Shown here piece after piece: positions 47,256 to 57,119 of a stretch of DNA of 64,000 nucleotides. This DNA comes from Roseateles oligotrophus. Lineage in GTDB: Bacteria > Pseudomonadota > Gammaproteobacteria > Burkholderiales > Burkholderiaceae_C. The position numbers were made by a program, and so were the translations under genes. The stretch's first letter is position 1, and each line of letters opens with the position of its first letter. The notes below the pieces were generated by a model. That model did no database searches. It was not told the origin of the DNA and saw only the letters and a list, made by a program, of their open reading frames with translations. The stretch lies in NCBI RefSeq assembly GCF_025717515.1, contig NZ_JAJIRN010000011.1, forward strand, positions 1 through 64,000. The letters are read 5' to 3'.

Positions 47256-47299
47256 GGCGTCGCTAGGCCGTTTACCCCTTACATGCTTGAGGATTACCG

Positions 47300-47695
47300 A
47301 TGACGATTGCCAACTACTGCATTCTGGCGGCCTGCGCCTTGCCGATTGTTTGTGCCGGGCTGGCCAAGTCGGGCAGCTTCGGGCGCCCGCGCCGTGAGGG
47401 GGGTTATGACAATCACAACCCACGTGCCTGGTTGGCGCAATTGAGCGGCCGCAAGGCGCGCGCCAATGCCGCTCAAGCAAACAGTTTTGAGGCCTTGCCG
47501 TTGTTCATTGCGGGCGTTTTGGTGGCGCAGCAAATGAATGCGCCGCAAGGCTTGGTTGATGCCCTGGCGCTGGGTTTTATCGCCGCCCGCGTGGCCTATA
47601 TCGCCGCCTATATGGCCGACCTGGCTTCACTTCGCTCGGCCATATGGTTTGTCGGCGTCGTCTGCAGCGTGGCACTATTTTTCAGCGCCCGCTGA
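47300..47695 (+). CDS. MAPEG family inner-membrane protein
   Basis: This 131-residue protein has four predicted helices: ANYCILAACALPIVCAGLAK, FEALPLFIAGVLVAQQM, ALALGFIAARVAYIAAYMA and AIWFVGVVCSVALFF. The NHNPRAWLAQLSGRKARANAAQANSFEA loop, with its R-x-x-x-A-N-x-x-E-like segment, is typical of MAPEG proteins (glutathione-linked membrane enzymes). GAGGA precedes the ATG. A glutathione-dependent function is only implied by family. Confidence 0.9.
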   Translation: MTIANYCILAACALPIVCAGLAKSGSFGRPRREGGYDNHNPRAWLAQLSGRKARANAAQANSFEALPLFIAGVLVAQQMNAPQGLVDALALGFIAARVAYIAAYMADLASLRSAIWFVGVVCSVALFFSAR

Positions 47696-47716
47696 TCGAC
47701 CTAAAAAGCCAGCTAA

Positions 47717-49384
47717 TTATTTTTTGCTCATTTGACGGGCCGCCAGCCCGCTTGGCAAGATTCCGCCGTTGAACTTTGCCGCAACCGTGCGTCCACCCAT
47801 TGGCTTGTTGCCGACCTTGCCTGGGCTTGGCGCTTTGGCGGCATTTGCCGGTTTGACGGCGGCGTTCGGCTTGGCCATGGCCACCCGTTTTGATGCGAAC
47901 GGGGTATACATCACCACCGACTGGCCGGGGTTGAAGCTGGCTTTTACGCCGACCTTGTTCCATTCGGCCACCTGCGCTGGGCTAACGCGGTAGCGGCTCG
48001 CCATGCTCTCCACCGTCTCGGCCTTGCCGGCCTTGTAGCTGACGCGGCGCAGGGCCGGCGTATCGGGGGCCAGATTGATCGAGGCGTTCTCGGCCATATG
48101 CTCGGACACATCCTCGATGCGATGCGCGGCTCTTGGCACCAGCAAGGTCGAGCCCTGCTTGACCAGCATGCGCGGCGGAATCATATTGATCTCGCGCAGC
48201 AGCGCCTCATTCATGCCGATTTGCTTGGCCGCAGCGGCCGGGCTCATCGTCTGTGTGACGGTCCATGCGGTCCAGCTGGCCAAAGGACCGCTGTGCGCCG
48301 CCAAGCCTTCGGCGAAGGCCTTGGCGTTGTCGTAGGGCAGCAGCATCTGGTTGGTGCCCGCGGCCAGCATTACCGGCTTGTTCATTTGCGGATTGAATTG
48401 CTTGAACTCATCGACCTTCATGCCGGCAAGCCGCGCTGCCAGATCCACATCGATGTCGCGGTCCAGAATGACACTGAGAAAATAGGGATGGTTGGACATC
48501 GCCGGCAAGCTAAGCCCGAATTTCTGCGGTGCCAGCACGATGTTCTTGACCGCCTGCAACTTGGGCAGGTAGTAGCGCGTTTCGTCCGGCATCTTCAGGT
48601 TGTCGTAATCGGTCGGCAGGCCGGCTTTTTGATTGCGCGTGATGGCCTTTTGCACATTGCCCTGGCCCCAGTTGTAGGCGGCCAAGGCGAGTTGCCAGTC
48701 GCCCCCGAACATCTTGTGCAGACGCCCAAGATAGTCGAGTGCGGCACGGGTGGAGGCCAGCACATCGCGTCGGTCATCCCGGAAGATGTTTTGTTTGAGG
48801 GCGAAATCGCGCCCGGTTGCCGGCACGAACTGCCACATGCCGGAGGCCTTGGCGTTCGACATGGCCTGCGGGTTGAACGCGCTCTCGACAAAGGGCAGCA
48901 GCGCCAATTCGGTCGGCATGCCGCGCTTTTCGACCTCTTCGATGACGTGGAACAGATAGCGCCCGCCACGGTCGGTCATGCGCTGAACATAGTCGGGCCG
49001 GCTGCTGTACCAGATCTCGGCCCGGCGCACGCCGTTGTTGTCGAGCTCTGGCATGGCGAAACCGTTGCGCAGGCGCACCCACAAATCGGCCGAGGCGCGG
49101 GCTTCATTCAGGTCGATGGCAACACCGGGCTGAAGGCTGTCTTCCAGCAATGGGTGGGCGATATCGGCTGCATCGGCGACCACCTTGGGCTGCGCTGCGC
49201 TCAGGCCGGCGTCGGCGTTGGGGACCGGGCTCCAATTGCGTGGCAAGGCGTTGCGAGCACTGCCAGGGGTCAGGTCTTGTTGCGGTGTGGTGCTGGCGCA
49301 GGCGCCGAGCAGGCCGGCGACGAGCAATGCCAGCGTCTTTGGGAGCAGGCGCTTGAGCGGCGCCTGTAGCTTGGTTTTTATCAT
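47717..49384 (-). CDS. mltD: Membrane-bound lytic murein transglycosylase D
   Basis: This 555-residue lipoprotein (signal LALLVAGLLGACAS) cleaves peptidoglycan glycan strands. The SLT domain has the catalytic Glu in LLPFVESAFNPQAMSNA and ASGMWQFVPATGRDFAL, with LAAYNWGQGNVQKAI downstream. A LysM-like repeat (VESMASRYRVSPAQVAEWNKV) lies in the C-terminal third. Start ATG 49384 overlaps the gloB stop by four bases; gloB and mltD form an operon, as in E. coli's neighbourhood. Confidence 0.95.
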   Translation of the reverse strand: MIKTKLQAPLKRLLPKTLALLVAGLLGACASTTPQQDLTPGSARNALPRNWSPVPNADAGLSAAQPKVVADAADIAHPLLEDSLQPGVAIDLNEARASADLWVRLRNGFAMPELDNNGVRRAEIWYSSRPDYVQRMTDRGGRYLFHVIEEVEKRGMPTELALLPFVESAFNPQAMSNAKASGMWQFVPATGRDFALKQNIFRDDRRDVLASTRAALDYLGRLHKMFGGDWQLALAAYNWGQGNVQKAITRNQKAGLPTDYDNLKMPDETRYYLPKLQAVKNIVLAPQKFGLSLPAMSNHPYFLSVILDRDIDVDLAARLAGMKVDEFKQFNPQMNKPVMLAAGTNQMLLPYDNAKAFAEGLAAHSGPLASWTAWTVTQTMSPAAAAKQIGMNEALLREINMIPPRMLVKQGSTLLVPRAAHRIEDVSEHMAENASINLAPDTPALRRVSYKAGKAETVESMASRYRVSPAQVAEWNKVGVKASFNPGQSVVMYTPFASKRVAMAKPNAAVKPANAAKAPSPGKVGNKPMGGRTVAAKFNGGILPSGLAARQMSKK

Positions 49385-50163
49385 CGGTAATCGTTCTTCC
49401 ATTGGCGCAGATGCGTGAACACCGCGACCGGGTCATTGACCTGGCTTGCGGCCGCATGGCTTTGAGCGGCCGCTATGACGGCCGGCTCGCTACAACGCAA
49501 AAAGGGGTTGATTTGCAACTCCAAGGCCAGCTTGGAGGGCAGGGTGGGCAAGTTCTGGCGGCGACGTTCTTCGCACCATTGTTGATAGGCCGCCAGTTCG
49601 GCGTTGTCCGGTTCGACCGTGCGTGCGAAACGCAGGTTGGCCAAGGTGTATTCGTGGGTGCAGCAGATGCGGGTCGCGCCGGGCAGCTCGGCAAGCGTTT
49701 GCAGCGAGGCGAACAACTGCTCCGGCGTGCCCTCGAACAAGCGCCCGCAGCCGCCTGAAAACAAGGTGTCACCGCAGAACAGCAAAGGGGAGCCAAGGTC
49801 GCTTGGCTGCTCGGCGTAAAAAGCGATATGCCCGGCGGTATGGCCGGGTACGTCCAAGACCTTGAATTGCAGGCCCGCCACGCTGATCTTGTCGCCATGC
49901 TGGCAGGGCGTTATGGGAATCGGCATCTTCTCGCGCGCCGGGCCAAATACGGGACCACTCAGGTGCGGCAGCAATGCTGTCAGGCCGCCGACATGGTCGG
50001 CGTGGTGATGCGTCACTAGAATGCCAGCAAGACGCAGCGAGCGCGCCGCCAAGGCGTCGAGTACCGGGATAGCGTCACCCGGATCGACCACGAGGGCTTC
50101 GGCCCCATCGTGAAGCATCCAGATGTAGTTGTCTGCAAAGGCAGCGATGGCCTCAAGTTTCAT
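49381..50163 (-). CDS. gloB: Hydroxyacylglutathione hydrolase (glyoxalase II)
   Basis: This 260-residue metallo-beta-lactamase-fold enzyme hydrolyses S-D-lactoylglutathione in methylglyoxal detoxification. The metal motif is LVTHHHADHVGG, with further ligands in VLDVPGHTAGHIAFY and LFCGDTLFSGGCGR; the glutathione-binding ICCTHEYTLANLRFA is present. It is divergent from a methyltransferase gene 32 bases away and upstream of mltD. Confidence 0.96.
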   Translation of the reverse strand: MKLEAIAAFADNYIWMLHDGAEALVVDPGDAIPVLDALAARSLRLAGILVTHHHADHVGGLTALLPHLSGPVFGPAREKMPIPITPCQHGDKISVAGLQFKVLDVPGHTAGHIAFYAEQPSDLGSPLLFCGDTLFSGGCGRLFEGTPEQLFASLQTLAELPGATRICCTHEYTLANLRFARTVEPDNAELAAYQQWCEERRRQNLPTLPSKLALELQINPFLRCSEPAVIAAAQSHAAASQVNDPVAVFTHLRQWKNDYR

Positions 50164-50195
50164 GCAGTCAAACCCATACCTGTTTTCACTCTTTT

Positions 50196-51008
50196 ATGTC
50201 CATGGCCGGTGAAGCTGCGATTATAGAGTTGGCCGCCTGGCTGCAAACCCCGCCCGGGCGCTATTTGCTGGCATGGGAGCAAGCGCAGATGGATGCGGCG
50301 GTGGTGGATCTGTTCGGCTTTCATGCGCTGCAGCTTGGTTTGCCCGAACTGCCGGGGCTGCGCAGCAACCGCATGCCGCATCGCTGGTTGGCATTGCCTC
50401 GCCCTGAGTCGCACTTCGAGTCGCACGCTCAGCAGCGGCCGGTAGTTGCCCTGTCCGCACCCGGCGTGGCGCTGCACTGCGACTTTGATAGCCTGCCGTT
50501 TGAAAGCGGCAGCCTGGATTTGGTGGTCTTGCCGCATGCGCTCGAGTTGGCGCGCGACCCGCACCAAACCCTGCGTGAGGTGGAGCGGGTCTTGCGGCCG
50601 GAGGGGCGCTTGGTGATCTTGGGGCTGAATCCGGCCAGCCTGTGGGGACTCAGGCAAAATCTCGCCTCGATGCTGCCCGGCCGGCCGCGGCCCTATCTGC
50701 CTCAGGATGGCGAATTCATCGGTTACTGGCGTTTGCGCGATTGGCTGCGCTTGCTCAGTTTCGAAGTCGAGGCCGCGCAGTTCGGCTGTTATCGCCCACC
50801 GCTTCGCTCCGCCGCTTGGCTGGCGCGTTGGGATTGGGTCGAACCGATCGGCGCACGCTGGTGGCCGGTGCTGGGGGCGGTTTATTTCATCAAAGCGGTC
50901 AAGCGCGTGCATGGCATGCGTCTGGTCGGGCTTGAGCGCAGTCGCAGCGCCAGGCGTAGCAGTGCACCTGCGGTCGCGGTGCAACAACATAAAGAACAAG
51001 GTCCATGA
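50196..51008 (+). CDS. Class I SAM-dependent methyltransferase
   Basis: This 270-residue methyltransferase_11-type protein has an N-terminal [18 protein letters not shown] segment, the central [21 protein letters not shown] and [18 protein letters not shown], typical of the family found between gloB and rnhA in proteobacteria. The glycine-rich motif I is weak. The substrate is unknown. Its stop overlaps the rnhA start by four bases. Confidence 0.85.
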   Translation: MSMAGEAAIIELAAWLQTPPGRYLLAWEQAQMDAAVVDLFGFHALQLGLPELPGLRSNRMPHRWLALPRPESHFESHAQQRPVVALSAPGVALHCDFDSLPFESGSLDLVVLPHALELARDPHQTLREVERVLRPEGRLVILGLNPASLWGLRQNLASMLPGRPRPYLPQDGEFIGYWRLRDWLRLLSFEVEAAQFGCYRPPLRSAAWLARWDWVEPIGARWWPVLGAVYFIKAVKRVHGMRLVGLERSRSARRSSAPAVAVQQHKEQGP

Positions 51009-51499
51009 ATCAAGCAGTTATTCCTTCCGCCTCTACAGCCGCTCCCGCGCCGAAGATCGCCAAACCGGTCGTCGTCATCTATACCGACGGCGCTTGCAAG
51101 GGCAACCCGGGTCGAGGCGGATGGGGCGCTTGGCTGAGTGCCGGCGGGCATGAGAAAGAGCTGTTCGGCGGCGAAGCCAACACCACCAATAACCGCATGG
51201 AGTTGACCGCCGTGATTGAGGCACTGGCATCGCTGAAGCGGACCTGTGATGTCACCGTGTTCACCGACAGCGAATATGTCCGCAAGGGCATGACCGAGTG
51301 GATTGGCGGTTGGCAGCGACGTGGCTGGAAGACGGCCGACAACAAGCCGGTCAAGAACGCCGACCTCTGGCAGCGCTTGGAGGCTTTGCGCAAGCTGCAT
51401 CAAGTTGAATGGCGTTGGGTGAAGGGCCATGCCGGGGACCCAGGCAATGAGCGCGCCGATGCGCTGGCCAATCGGGGTGTGAATGGGAGCTCGCGCTGA
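51005..51499 (+). CDS. rnhA: Ribonuclease HI
   Basis: This 164-residue enzyme removes RNA from RNA/DNA hybrids. Catalytic acids are visible: D in [13 protein letters not shown] (about D28), E in [14 protein letters not shown] in [12 protein letters not shown] and D in [10 protein letters not shown]. It carries a 20-residue Ala/Pro-rich N-terminal extension. Translation is coupled to the methyltransferase (ATGA). dnaQ, which often follows, is absent. Confidence 0.96.
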   Translation: MNQAVIPSASTAAPAPKIAKPVVVIYTDGACKGNPGRGGWGAWLSAGGHEKELFGGEANTTNNRMELTAVIEALASLKRTCDVTVFTDSEYVRKGMTEWIGGWQRRGWKTADNKPVKNADLWQRLEALRKLHQVEWRWVKGHAGDPGNERADALANRGVNGSSR

Positions 51500-51650
51500 A
51501 TGATTCTGGATGCCGTGGCAGATTGTGTTTGTGCGCTTTGCGTACGGCCGCCGTCGTTCATGGCATCCAAAGCGTATTTCAGACCATTTGCCTGGCCATT
51601 TGCCAGGCGCCTGCCACGGACTGCCGCTAGAGTGCGCCTCGGAGACCTGC

Positions 51651-52862
51651 ATGACTGTTAAAAAATTTCACACCCTGGTGGCTGTAGTGGCCCTTGTTGG
51701 CTTGAGCGGCGCCGCTTATTGGTGGCAACATCGACCCGCTCAGGCGGCCGGCCTTGAGAGCAAGTCTGCCGGCAAGATGGCGGGAGACGGCGGGGGCAAA
51801 TCTGCGGCCGGGCCGAACGCGCCAAGTGGCCCAACCCCGGTGGAGGTGGGCAATGTGGAGTCGGTGTTGTTGCCCGACGATGCGCAAACGGTCGGCACCT
51901 TGAAGGCCCGTCAGTCGGCGCTGCTGAAACCTGAGGTCAGTGGGCGCATCGTCAAGCTCGGCTTCACCGATGGACAAAACGTGCGTCAGGGCCAGTTGTT
52001 GGTGCAACTCGATGACAGTCTGCAAGCGGCGCAGTTGCAGCAGTCGCAGGCGCAGGCCAGCATTGCTCGTTCCAGCCTGAAGCGAAATAACGAGTTGTTG
52101 GCGCAAGGTTTTGTCAGTCCCAGCGCGGTCGATCAATCTCAGTCGGTCTTGCAAGTGGCCGAGGCGCAAGTGGCGCTGAGCCAAGCTCAACTGGCTCGCA
52201 TGCAGGTGCGTGCGCCTTTTGACGGGGTGATGGGCATCCGCATGGTCAATGTGGGCGACTACGTCAAGGATGGCAGTGATCTGGTCAGTATTGAAGACAC
52301 CTCGATGATGTGGTTGGACTTTCGCTTGCCCGAGCGTTTCGTGCCGCGCTTGAAAATAGGTCAGCAGCTTGAGGTCCAACTCGATGCGCTGCCGGGGAGG
52401 GCCTTCACGGCGCAGATTGCCGCCTTGGATACCCAGTTGGATGCCAATGGTCGCTCGCTCTTGGTTCGGGCCAAGTTGCCGGCCGGTACGCCCGAGTTGC
52501 GCTCGGGCCTGTTCGCCCGCGTGCGTGTGCTCTTGGCGGTCCATCAGAACGCCTTGTTGGTGCCCGAGGAGGCTTTGGTGCCACAGGGCGGCAAGCAATA
52601 CATCATCAAGCTGCAGGAGGACGGCGCGGGGCCCGCGACCGCGCAGCGTTTCGAGGCCAAGCTGGGTTTGCGCTTGCCCGGCAAGGTCGAAATCTTGTCG
52701 GGGCTGAAGGCAGGGGACCGGGTGGTGACCGCCGGTCAAGCCAAGCTGATGCGGGGTGAGGGTCAGGTCTTGAAGATTATTGACGTTGACAAGCAGGGCA
52801 TTTCTCGCGAAGCGGTGAATGCAATGAATGCGGCGAGTGCTGCCAGCGCGGCCAGTCACTGA
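51651..52862 (+). CDS. RND efflux membrane fusion protein
   Basis: This 403-residue periplasmic adaptor is anchored by an N-terminal helix (KFHTLVAVVALVGLSGAAYW). The lipoyl half-motifs (LKARQSALLKPEVSGRIVKLGF and MQVRAPFDGVMGIRMVNVGDYV) bracket a coiled coil, followed by a beta-barrel (SIEDTSMMWLDFRLPERFV). The start MTVKKFH has GGAG upstream; longer frames are non-protein-like. It precedes its RND permease by 10 bases. No TolC-like gene is present nearby. Confidence 0.94.
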   Translation: MTVKKFHTLVAVVALVGLSGAAYWWQHRPAQAAGLESKSAGKMAGDGGGKSAAGPNAPSGPTPVEVGNVESVLLPDDAQTVGTLKARQSALLKPEVSGRIVKLGFTDGQNVRQGQLLVQLDDSLQAAQLQQSQAQASIARSSLKRNNELLAQGFVSPSAVDQSQSVLQVAEAQVALSQAQLARMQVRAPFDGVMGIRMVNVGDYVKDGSDLVSIEDTSMMWLDFRLPERFVPRLKIGQQLEVQLDALPGRAFTAQIAALDTQLDANGRSLLVRAKLPAGTPELRSGLFARVRVLLAVHQNALLVPEEALVPQGGKQYIIKLQEDGAGPATAQRFEAKLGLRLPGKVEILSGLKAGDRVVTAGQAKLMRGEGQVLKIIDVDKQGISREAVNAMNAASAASAASH

Positions 52863-52872
52863 GAGGCCCGGG

Positions 52873-55800
52873 ATGCGAATCTCCGAAATTTCAATCCGCC
52901 GCCCGGTCTTTGCGACGGTGATGTCTCTGCTGTTGATTCTCGTCGGCGTGGTGGCCTTCGGGCGCCTCTCGCTGCGTGAATATCCGCGCATCGATGAGCC
53001 GGTCGTGACGGTCAGCACCCGCTTGGTGGGCGCATCCAGCGAGGTGATCGAAAGCCAGATCACCAAGCCGCTGGAGGATTCGATCGCCGGCATTGATGGG
53101 ATCGAGGTGCTGACGTCGAGTTCGCGTACCGAGTCGAGTCAGATCACCGCCCGCTTCAAACTGGAGAAGAACCCCGATGACGCCGCCGCCGATGTGCGCG
53201 ACCGCGTCGCGCGGGTGCGCGGTCGTTTGCCCGACGCGGCCGATGAACCGGTGGTGGCCAAGGTCGAGGCGGATGCGCAACCGACCATCTGGATCGCCTT
53301 CTCCAGCGAGACCCTGAGCCCACTGGAAATCACCGATCTGGTCAACCGGGTGGTCAAGCCGCGCCTGCAGACCATCCCCGGTGTGGCCGATGTGCAGACC
53401 GGCGGCGACCGCAAATACGGCATGCGCATCTGGCTTGATGCGGATCGCTTGGCGGCCTACAAACTGACCGTGCAGGATGTCGAGGACGCGCTGCGCCGGC
53501 AAAACCTGGAAGTGCCGGCCGGTCGGATTGAAAGTCAGCAGCGTGAATTCAGCGTCACCGCGCGCACCGATCTGAATACGGTGGCTGAATTTTCCGAAGT
53601 GATCTTGAAGCAGACCGGCGGCTTTGCCGTGCGTCTGAAGGACGTGGCGCGGATTGAAGAAGCGGCCTCCAGCGAGCGCTCGCGCGTGCGCTTGAACGGC
53701 GTGTTATCGGTTTCGCTGGGCGTGATTCGCCAGGCCACCGCCAACCCGCTGGAAGTGTCGGCGGCGGTGCGCGAGATGATGCCCAAGCTGCAAGCCGATT
53801 TGCCGGCCAGCATCAAGGTGCTGCCGGCGAACGACAACTCTGTCTTCATTGACCGCTCGATCAAGTCGGTCTACTCCACCATCGTCGAGTCGGTGGTCTT
53901 GGTGGCGCTGGTGGTGTTTGTGTTCTTGCGCACCTTGCGCGCCTCCATCATCCCGCTGGTGACGATTCCGATCAGCCTGATCGGCTCCTTCGCGCTGATG
54001 GCCGCCGCCGGCTTCACCGTCAACACCTTGACCTTGCTGGCGCTGGTGCTGGCGATTGGCTTGGTGGTCGATGACGCGATCGTGGTGCTGGAGAATATCT
54101 TTCGCCACATCGAGGAGGGCTTGGAGCCCTTTCAAGCGGCCTTGAAGGGGGCCAAGGAGATTGCTTTTGCGGTCTTGGCGATGACGCTGACGTTGGCGGC
54201 GGTGTTCGCCCCGCTGGCCTTCACGCCCGGGCGCACCGGCCGCCTGTTCGTTGAGTTTGCCCTGACCTTGGCCGGAGCCGTGGTGGTCTCGGGCTTTGTG
54301 GCGCTGACGCTGACGCCGATGATGTGCAGCAAATTGCTGCGCCATAACGCCAATCCGAGTCGGTTTGACCGTGGCATGGAGCGCATCTTGGTTTGGATCT
54401 CCGCCAGCTATGCCCGCGCATTGCGCTTTGCCCTGCGAGCCCGCTGGTTGGTGGTGTTGGTGATGCTCGCCTCGGGGGCCGGCAGTTGGTATTTATTCAA
54501 CACCATGAAGTCCGAGTTGGCGCCGATGGAAGATCGCGGCGTGATCGTGATGCCGATCAGCGCCCCGGACGGTTCCACCTTGACCTTCACCGCACGCTAT
54601 CTCGATGCGGTCGACCGCATCGCGGCGCAGTATCCCGAGTTTGACCGGGCTTTCTTGTTCTCCGGCGGTGGCGGCGTGTCCTCGGGGCTGGCGATCTTGC
54701 GCACCGTTGATTGGTCCGAACGCAAGCGCAGCACGCAGGAGATCGCCCGCTTGATGCTGCCGCAGGTCAGCAATTTACCCGGTGTGCAGGCCTTCCCGAC
54801 CACGCCGGCCAGCCTGGGGCAGGGTTTCACCGCCAGGCCGGTTAATTTTGTCGTGGTCACCAGTGACAGCTATGCCAATCTGGCCAAGGTCACGCAGGCG
54901 ATGATGGCCGAGATGGGCAAGAACCCGGGTTTGAGCCAGCCGGACAATGATTTGCGCTTGAACAAGCCCGAGTTGTTCATGGAAATCGACCGCGAGCGAG
55001 CGGCCGATCTGGGTGTGTCGGTGGAAGCGGTGGCGCGCACGGTCGAGACGATGTTGGGCAGCCGTGCGGTAACGCGTTACAAGCGTGGCGCGGATCAATA
55101 CGATGTGCTGGTGCAGACCGAGGCTGCGGGGCGTGCCACGCCCGAGCAGATCGAGCGCCTGTTTGTGCGCGGGCGGGGCGACACCATGGTGCCGCTGTCG
55201 AGCCTGATCAAGGTCAATGAAGCGGTCAGCCCGCGCGAATTGAATCACTTCAACCAGCGTCGCTCGGTCGCCTTCACCGCCAATCTGGCGCCCGGCTATG
55301 CCTTGGGCGAAGCGCTGACCTTCATGGATCAGGCGGCGACCAAGGTCTTGCCGGTCGGCTATGCAACCGAGTTGAACGGGGTGTCGCGTGAGTACAAATC
55401 CAGCAGCGGCGCGCTCGGCTTGGTGTTTGTGCTGGCGCTGCTGTTCATTTTTCTGGTCTTGGCGGCGCAGTTCGAGAGTTTTGTAGATCCATTTGTGATT
55501 CTGCTGTCGGTGCCCTTGTCCATGGCCGGAGCTCTTGCCGCCTTGCAATGGTCTGGCGGCACGCTGAACGTCTATTCGCAGATCGGCTTGATCACCTTGG
55601 TCGGCCTGATTACCAAGCATGGCATTTTGATTGTCGAGTTCAGTAATCAGTTACGTCAGCAGGGGCGAGGCGTGACCGAGGCGGTGGTCGAGGCGGCTGC
55701 CTTGCGCCTGCGGCCGATTCTGATGACCACCGGAGCGATGGTGTTGGGCGCCTTGCCTTTGGCGCTGGCCAGTGGTGCGGGCGCCGAGAGCCGGCAGCAA

Positions 55801-55932
55801 ATCGGCTGGGTGATCGTGGGCGGCATGAGCTTGGGCACCTTGCTGACCATCTTTGTTGTGCCGACCATGTACACGCTGTTTGCGCGCAAGGGCACGCCCG
55901 GAGAGATCACCACGCCGGCGCTGTCGAGCTGA
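52873..55932 (+). CDS. RND efflux permease (HAE1/AcrB superfamily)
   Basis: This 1019-residue inner-membrane pump has twelve helices and two large periplasmic domains. It begins ISEISIRRPVFATVMSLLLI; helix 4 has the proton-relay acids in LVLAIGLVVDDAIVVLENIF, and the hairpin FAPLAFTPGRTGRLFVEFAL is typical. It exports hydrophobic compounds by proton exchange; the substrate is unknown. MexF/OqxB-type and MdtB-type proteins share these motifs, so subfamily is not fixed. Confidence 0.95.
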   Translation: MRISEISIRRPVFATVMSLLLILVGVVAFGRLSLREYPRIDEPVVTVSTRLVGASSEVIESQITKPLEDSIAGIDGIEVLTSSSRTESSQITARFKLEKNPDDAAADVRDRVARVRGRLPDAADEPVVAKVEADAQPTIWIAFSSETLSPLEITDLVNRVVKPRLQTIPGVADVQTGGDRKYGMRIWLDADRLAAYKLTVQDVEDALRRQNLEVPAGRIESQQREFSVTARTDLNTVAEFSEVILKQTGGFAVRLKDVARIEEAASSERSRVRLNGVLSVSLGVIRQATANPLEVSAAVREMMPKLQADLPASIKVLPANDNSVFIDRSIKSVYSTIVESVVLVALVVFVFLRTLRASIIPLVTIPISLIGSFALMAAAGFTVNTLTLLALVLAIGLVVDDAIVVLENIFRHIEEGLEPFQAALKGAKEIAFAVLAMTLTLAAVFAPLAFTPGRTGRLFVEFALTLAGAVVVSGFVALTLTPMMCSKLLRHNANPSRFDRGMERILVWISASYARALRFALRARWLVVLVMLASGAGSWYLFNTMKSELAPMEDRGVIVMPISAPDGSTLTFTARYLDAVDRIAAQYPEFDRAFLFSGGGGVSSGLAILRTVDWSERKRSTQEIARLMLPQVSNLPGVQAFPTTPASLGQGFTARPVNFVVVTSDSYANLAKVTQAMMAEMGKNPGLSQPDNDLRLNKPELFMEIDRERAADLGVSVEAVARTVETMLGSRAVTRYKRGADQYDVLVQTEAAGRATPEQIERLFVRGRGDTMVPLSSLIKVNEAVSPRELNHFNQRRSVAFTANLAPGYALGEALTFMDQAATKVLPVGYATELNGVSREYKSSSGALGLVFVLALLFIFLVLAAQFESFVDPFVILLSVPLSMAGALAALQWSGGTLNVYSQIGLITLVGLITKHGILIVEFSNQLRQQGRGVTEAVVEAAALRLRPILMTTGAMVLGALPLALASGAGAESRQQIGWVIVGGMSLGTLLTIFVVPTMYTLFARKGTPGEITTPALSS

Positions 55933-55989
55933 CTCGGGCTTGCTCGGGCCAGCCCCTAAAATGCCTTGTCAAATCCTGGGGAATTTCAG

Positions 55990-56559
55990 ATGAGCATCAA
56001 GAGCGACAAGTGGATACGCCGTATGGCCGAGCAGCACGGCATGATCGAGCCGTTTGAGCCGGGCCAGATTCGCGCCAATGCGGCCGGCGAAAGAATCGTC
56101 AGCTACGGTACCTCCAGCTATGGCTATGACATCCGTTGCGCGCCCGAGTTCAAGGTCTTCACGAATGTCTACAGCTCCATCGTCGACCCGAAAAATTTCG
56201 ACGAGAAGAGCTTTGTCGACATGGAGGGGGACTTCTGCATCATCCCGCCGAACAGTTTTTGCCTGGCCCGCACGGTCGAGTATTTCCGCATTCCGCGCAA
56301 TGTGCTGACGGTCTGCCTGGGCAAAAGTACCTATGCGCGCTGCGGCATCATCGTCAATGTGACGCCGTTCGAGCCCGAGTGGGAAGGCTATGTGACGCTG
56401 GAGTTCAGCAACACCACGCCGCTGCCGGCCAAAATCTATGCGGGCGAGGGCTGCGCGCAAGTGCTTTTCTTCGAGAGCGACGAGGTCTGCGAAACCAGCT
56501 ACAAGGACCGTGGCGGCAAGTACCAGGGCCAGCGCGGCGTCACCTTGCCCAAGACTTGA
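55990..56559 (+). CDS. dcd: dCTP deaminase
   Basis: This 189-residue homotrimeric enzyme makes dUTP from dCTP for thymidylate synthesis. It has [18 protein letters not shown] segment [38 protein letters not shown] and [15 protein letters not shown], covering the catalytic Glu and dNTP-binding residues. The ATG at 55990 follows GGGGAA. It ends at a terminator. Confidence 0.97.
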   Translation: MSIKSDKWIRRMAEQHGMIEPFEPGQIRANAAGERIVSYGTSSYGYDIRCAPEFKVFTNVYSSIVDPKNFDEKSFVDMEGDFCIIPPNSFCLARTVEYFRIPRNVLTVCLGKSTYARCGIIVNVTPFEPEWEGYVTLEFSNTTPLPAKIYAGEGCAQVLFFESDEVCETSYKDRGGKYQGQRGVTLPKT

Positions 56560-56594
56560 GCCCAGAAGGGCGTGTTAAAAACTTGAATTGAATC

Positions 56595-56618
56595 AGCCGG
56601 TGAAAGACCGGCTTTTTC
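56595..56618 (+). terminator. Terminator after dcd
   Basis: AGCCGGT and ACCGGCT form a seven-base-pair stem with a GAAAG loop, followed by TTTT. Confidence 0.85.
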
Positions 56619-56680
56619 GGATTTAAGTTTTGGCCTCGGGCGGCATCATGGAGACATCCAAGCCCACAGCCGAGGAAGCC

Positions 56681-57052
56681 ATGAGCAACGTCTACCGCCT
56701 GACTCCAGATCTGCCGCTCAGCGCACCGATCTACTTTGACCTGCGCGACGCATCGCCCGACTACAAATTGGATGGGCAGTCGTTTGACCCGGCGCTGCGC
56801 CCTCAGTCGGCGCTTGAGTTCGGCTCACCGATTGTTGGGCCGGTAGATGGCGGTGATCTGCTGCGCTTCCAATCCTTGATGGCGCTTGAAGGTCTGGCCT
56901 TGCAGCCGACGCGCATGCTTTATGACCGGCTCTACGCCTGCGAACGGTTGGCTCAGGGCCATGCGAGTGCCAATGCGGCCTTGCGTGAATTGGCCATGCG
57001 CATGTTCAATAGCTATCAGCAGGCCGGTGAGTGGATTGGTTTGATTCATTGA
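56681..57052 (+). CDS. Hypothetical protein (123 residues)
   Basis: GAGGAAG lies just before the ATG, the best start; ATG 56648 is an alternative in frame. The protein is soluble with a Pro-rich N-terminal half (LTPDLPLSAPIYFDLRDASP) and a helical C-terminal half (SLMALEGLALQPTRMLYDRL, AALRELAMRMFNSYQQAGEW). No family was recognised. It stands between terminators as a single-gene unit. Confidence 0.7.
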   Translation: MSNVYRLTPDLPLSAPIYFDLRDASPDYKLDGQSFDPALRPQSALEFGSPIVGPVDGGDLLRFQSLMALEGLALQPTRMLYDRLYACERLAQGHASANAALRELAMRMFNSYQQAGEWIGLIH

Positions 57053-57076
57053 CCCGGTACTAGCCAGCAGCTTTGC

Positions 57077-57113
57077 CCCGACAAAGCCCTCGCTCACGAG
57101 GGCTTTGTCGTTT
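57077..57113. terminator. Bidirectional terminator
   Basis: A 13-base-pair perfect stem (GACAAAGCCCTCG with CGAGGGCTTTGTC) and a CTCA loop lie between convergent genes; GTTT and AAAG flanks replace long T-runs. Confidence 0.75.
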
Positions 57114-57119
57114 CTGCGC

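Noticed and set aside
51507..51569. Arms TGGATGCCGTG and CATGGCATCCA after rnhA as a terminator or repeat
   Set aside because: The loop is over 40 bases, one arm position mismatches and no T-run follows; not enough support.
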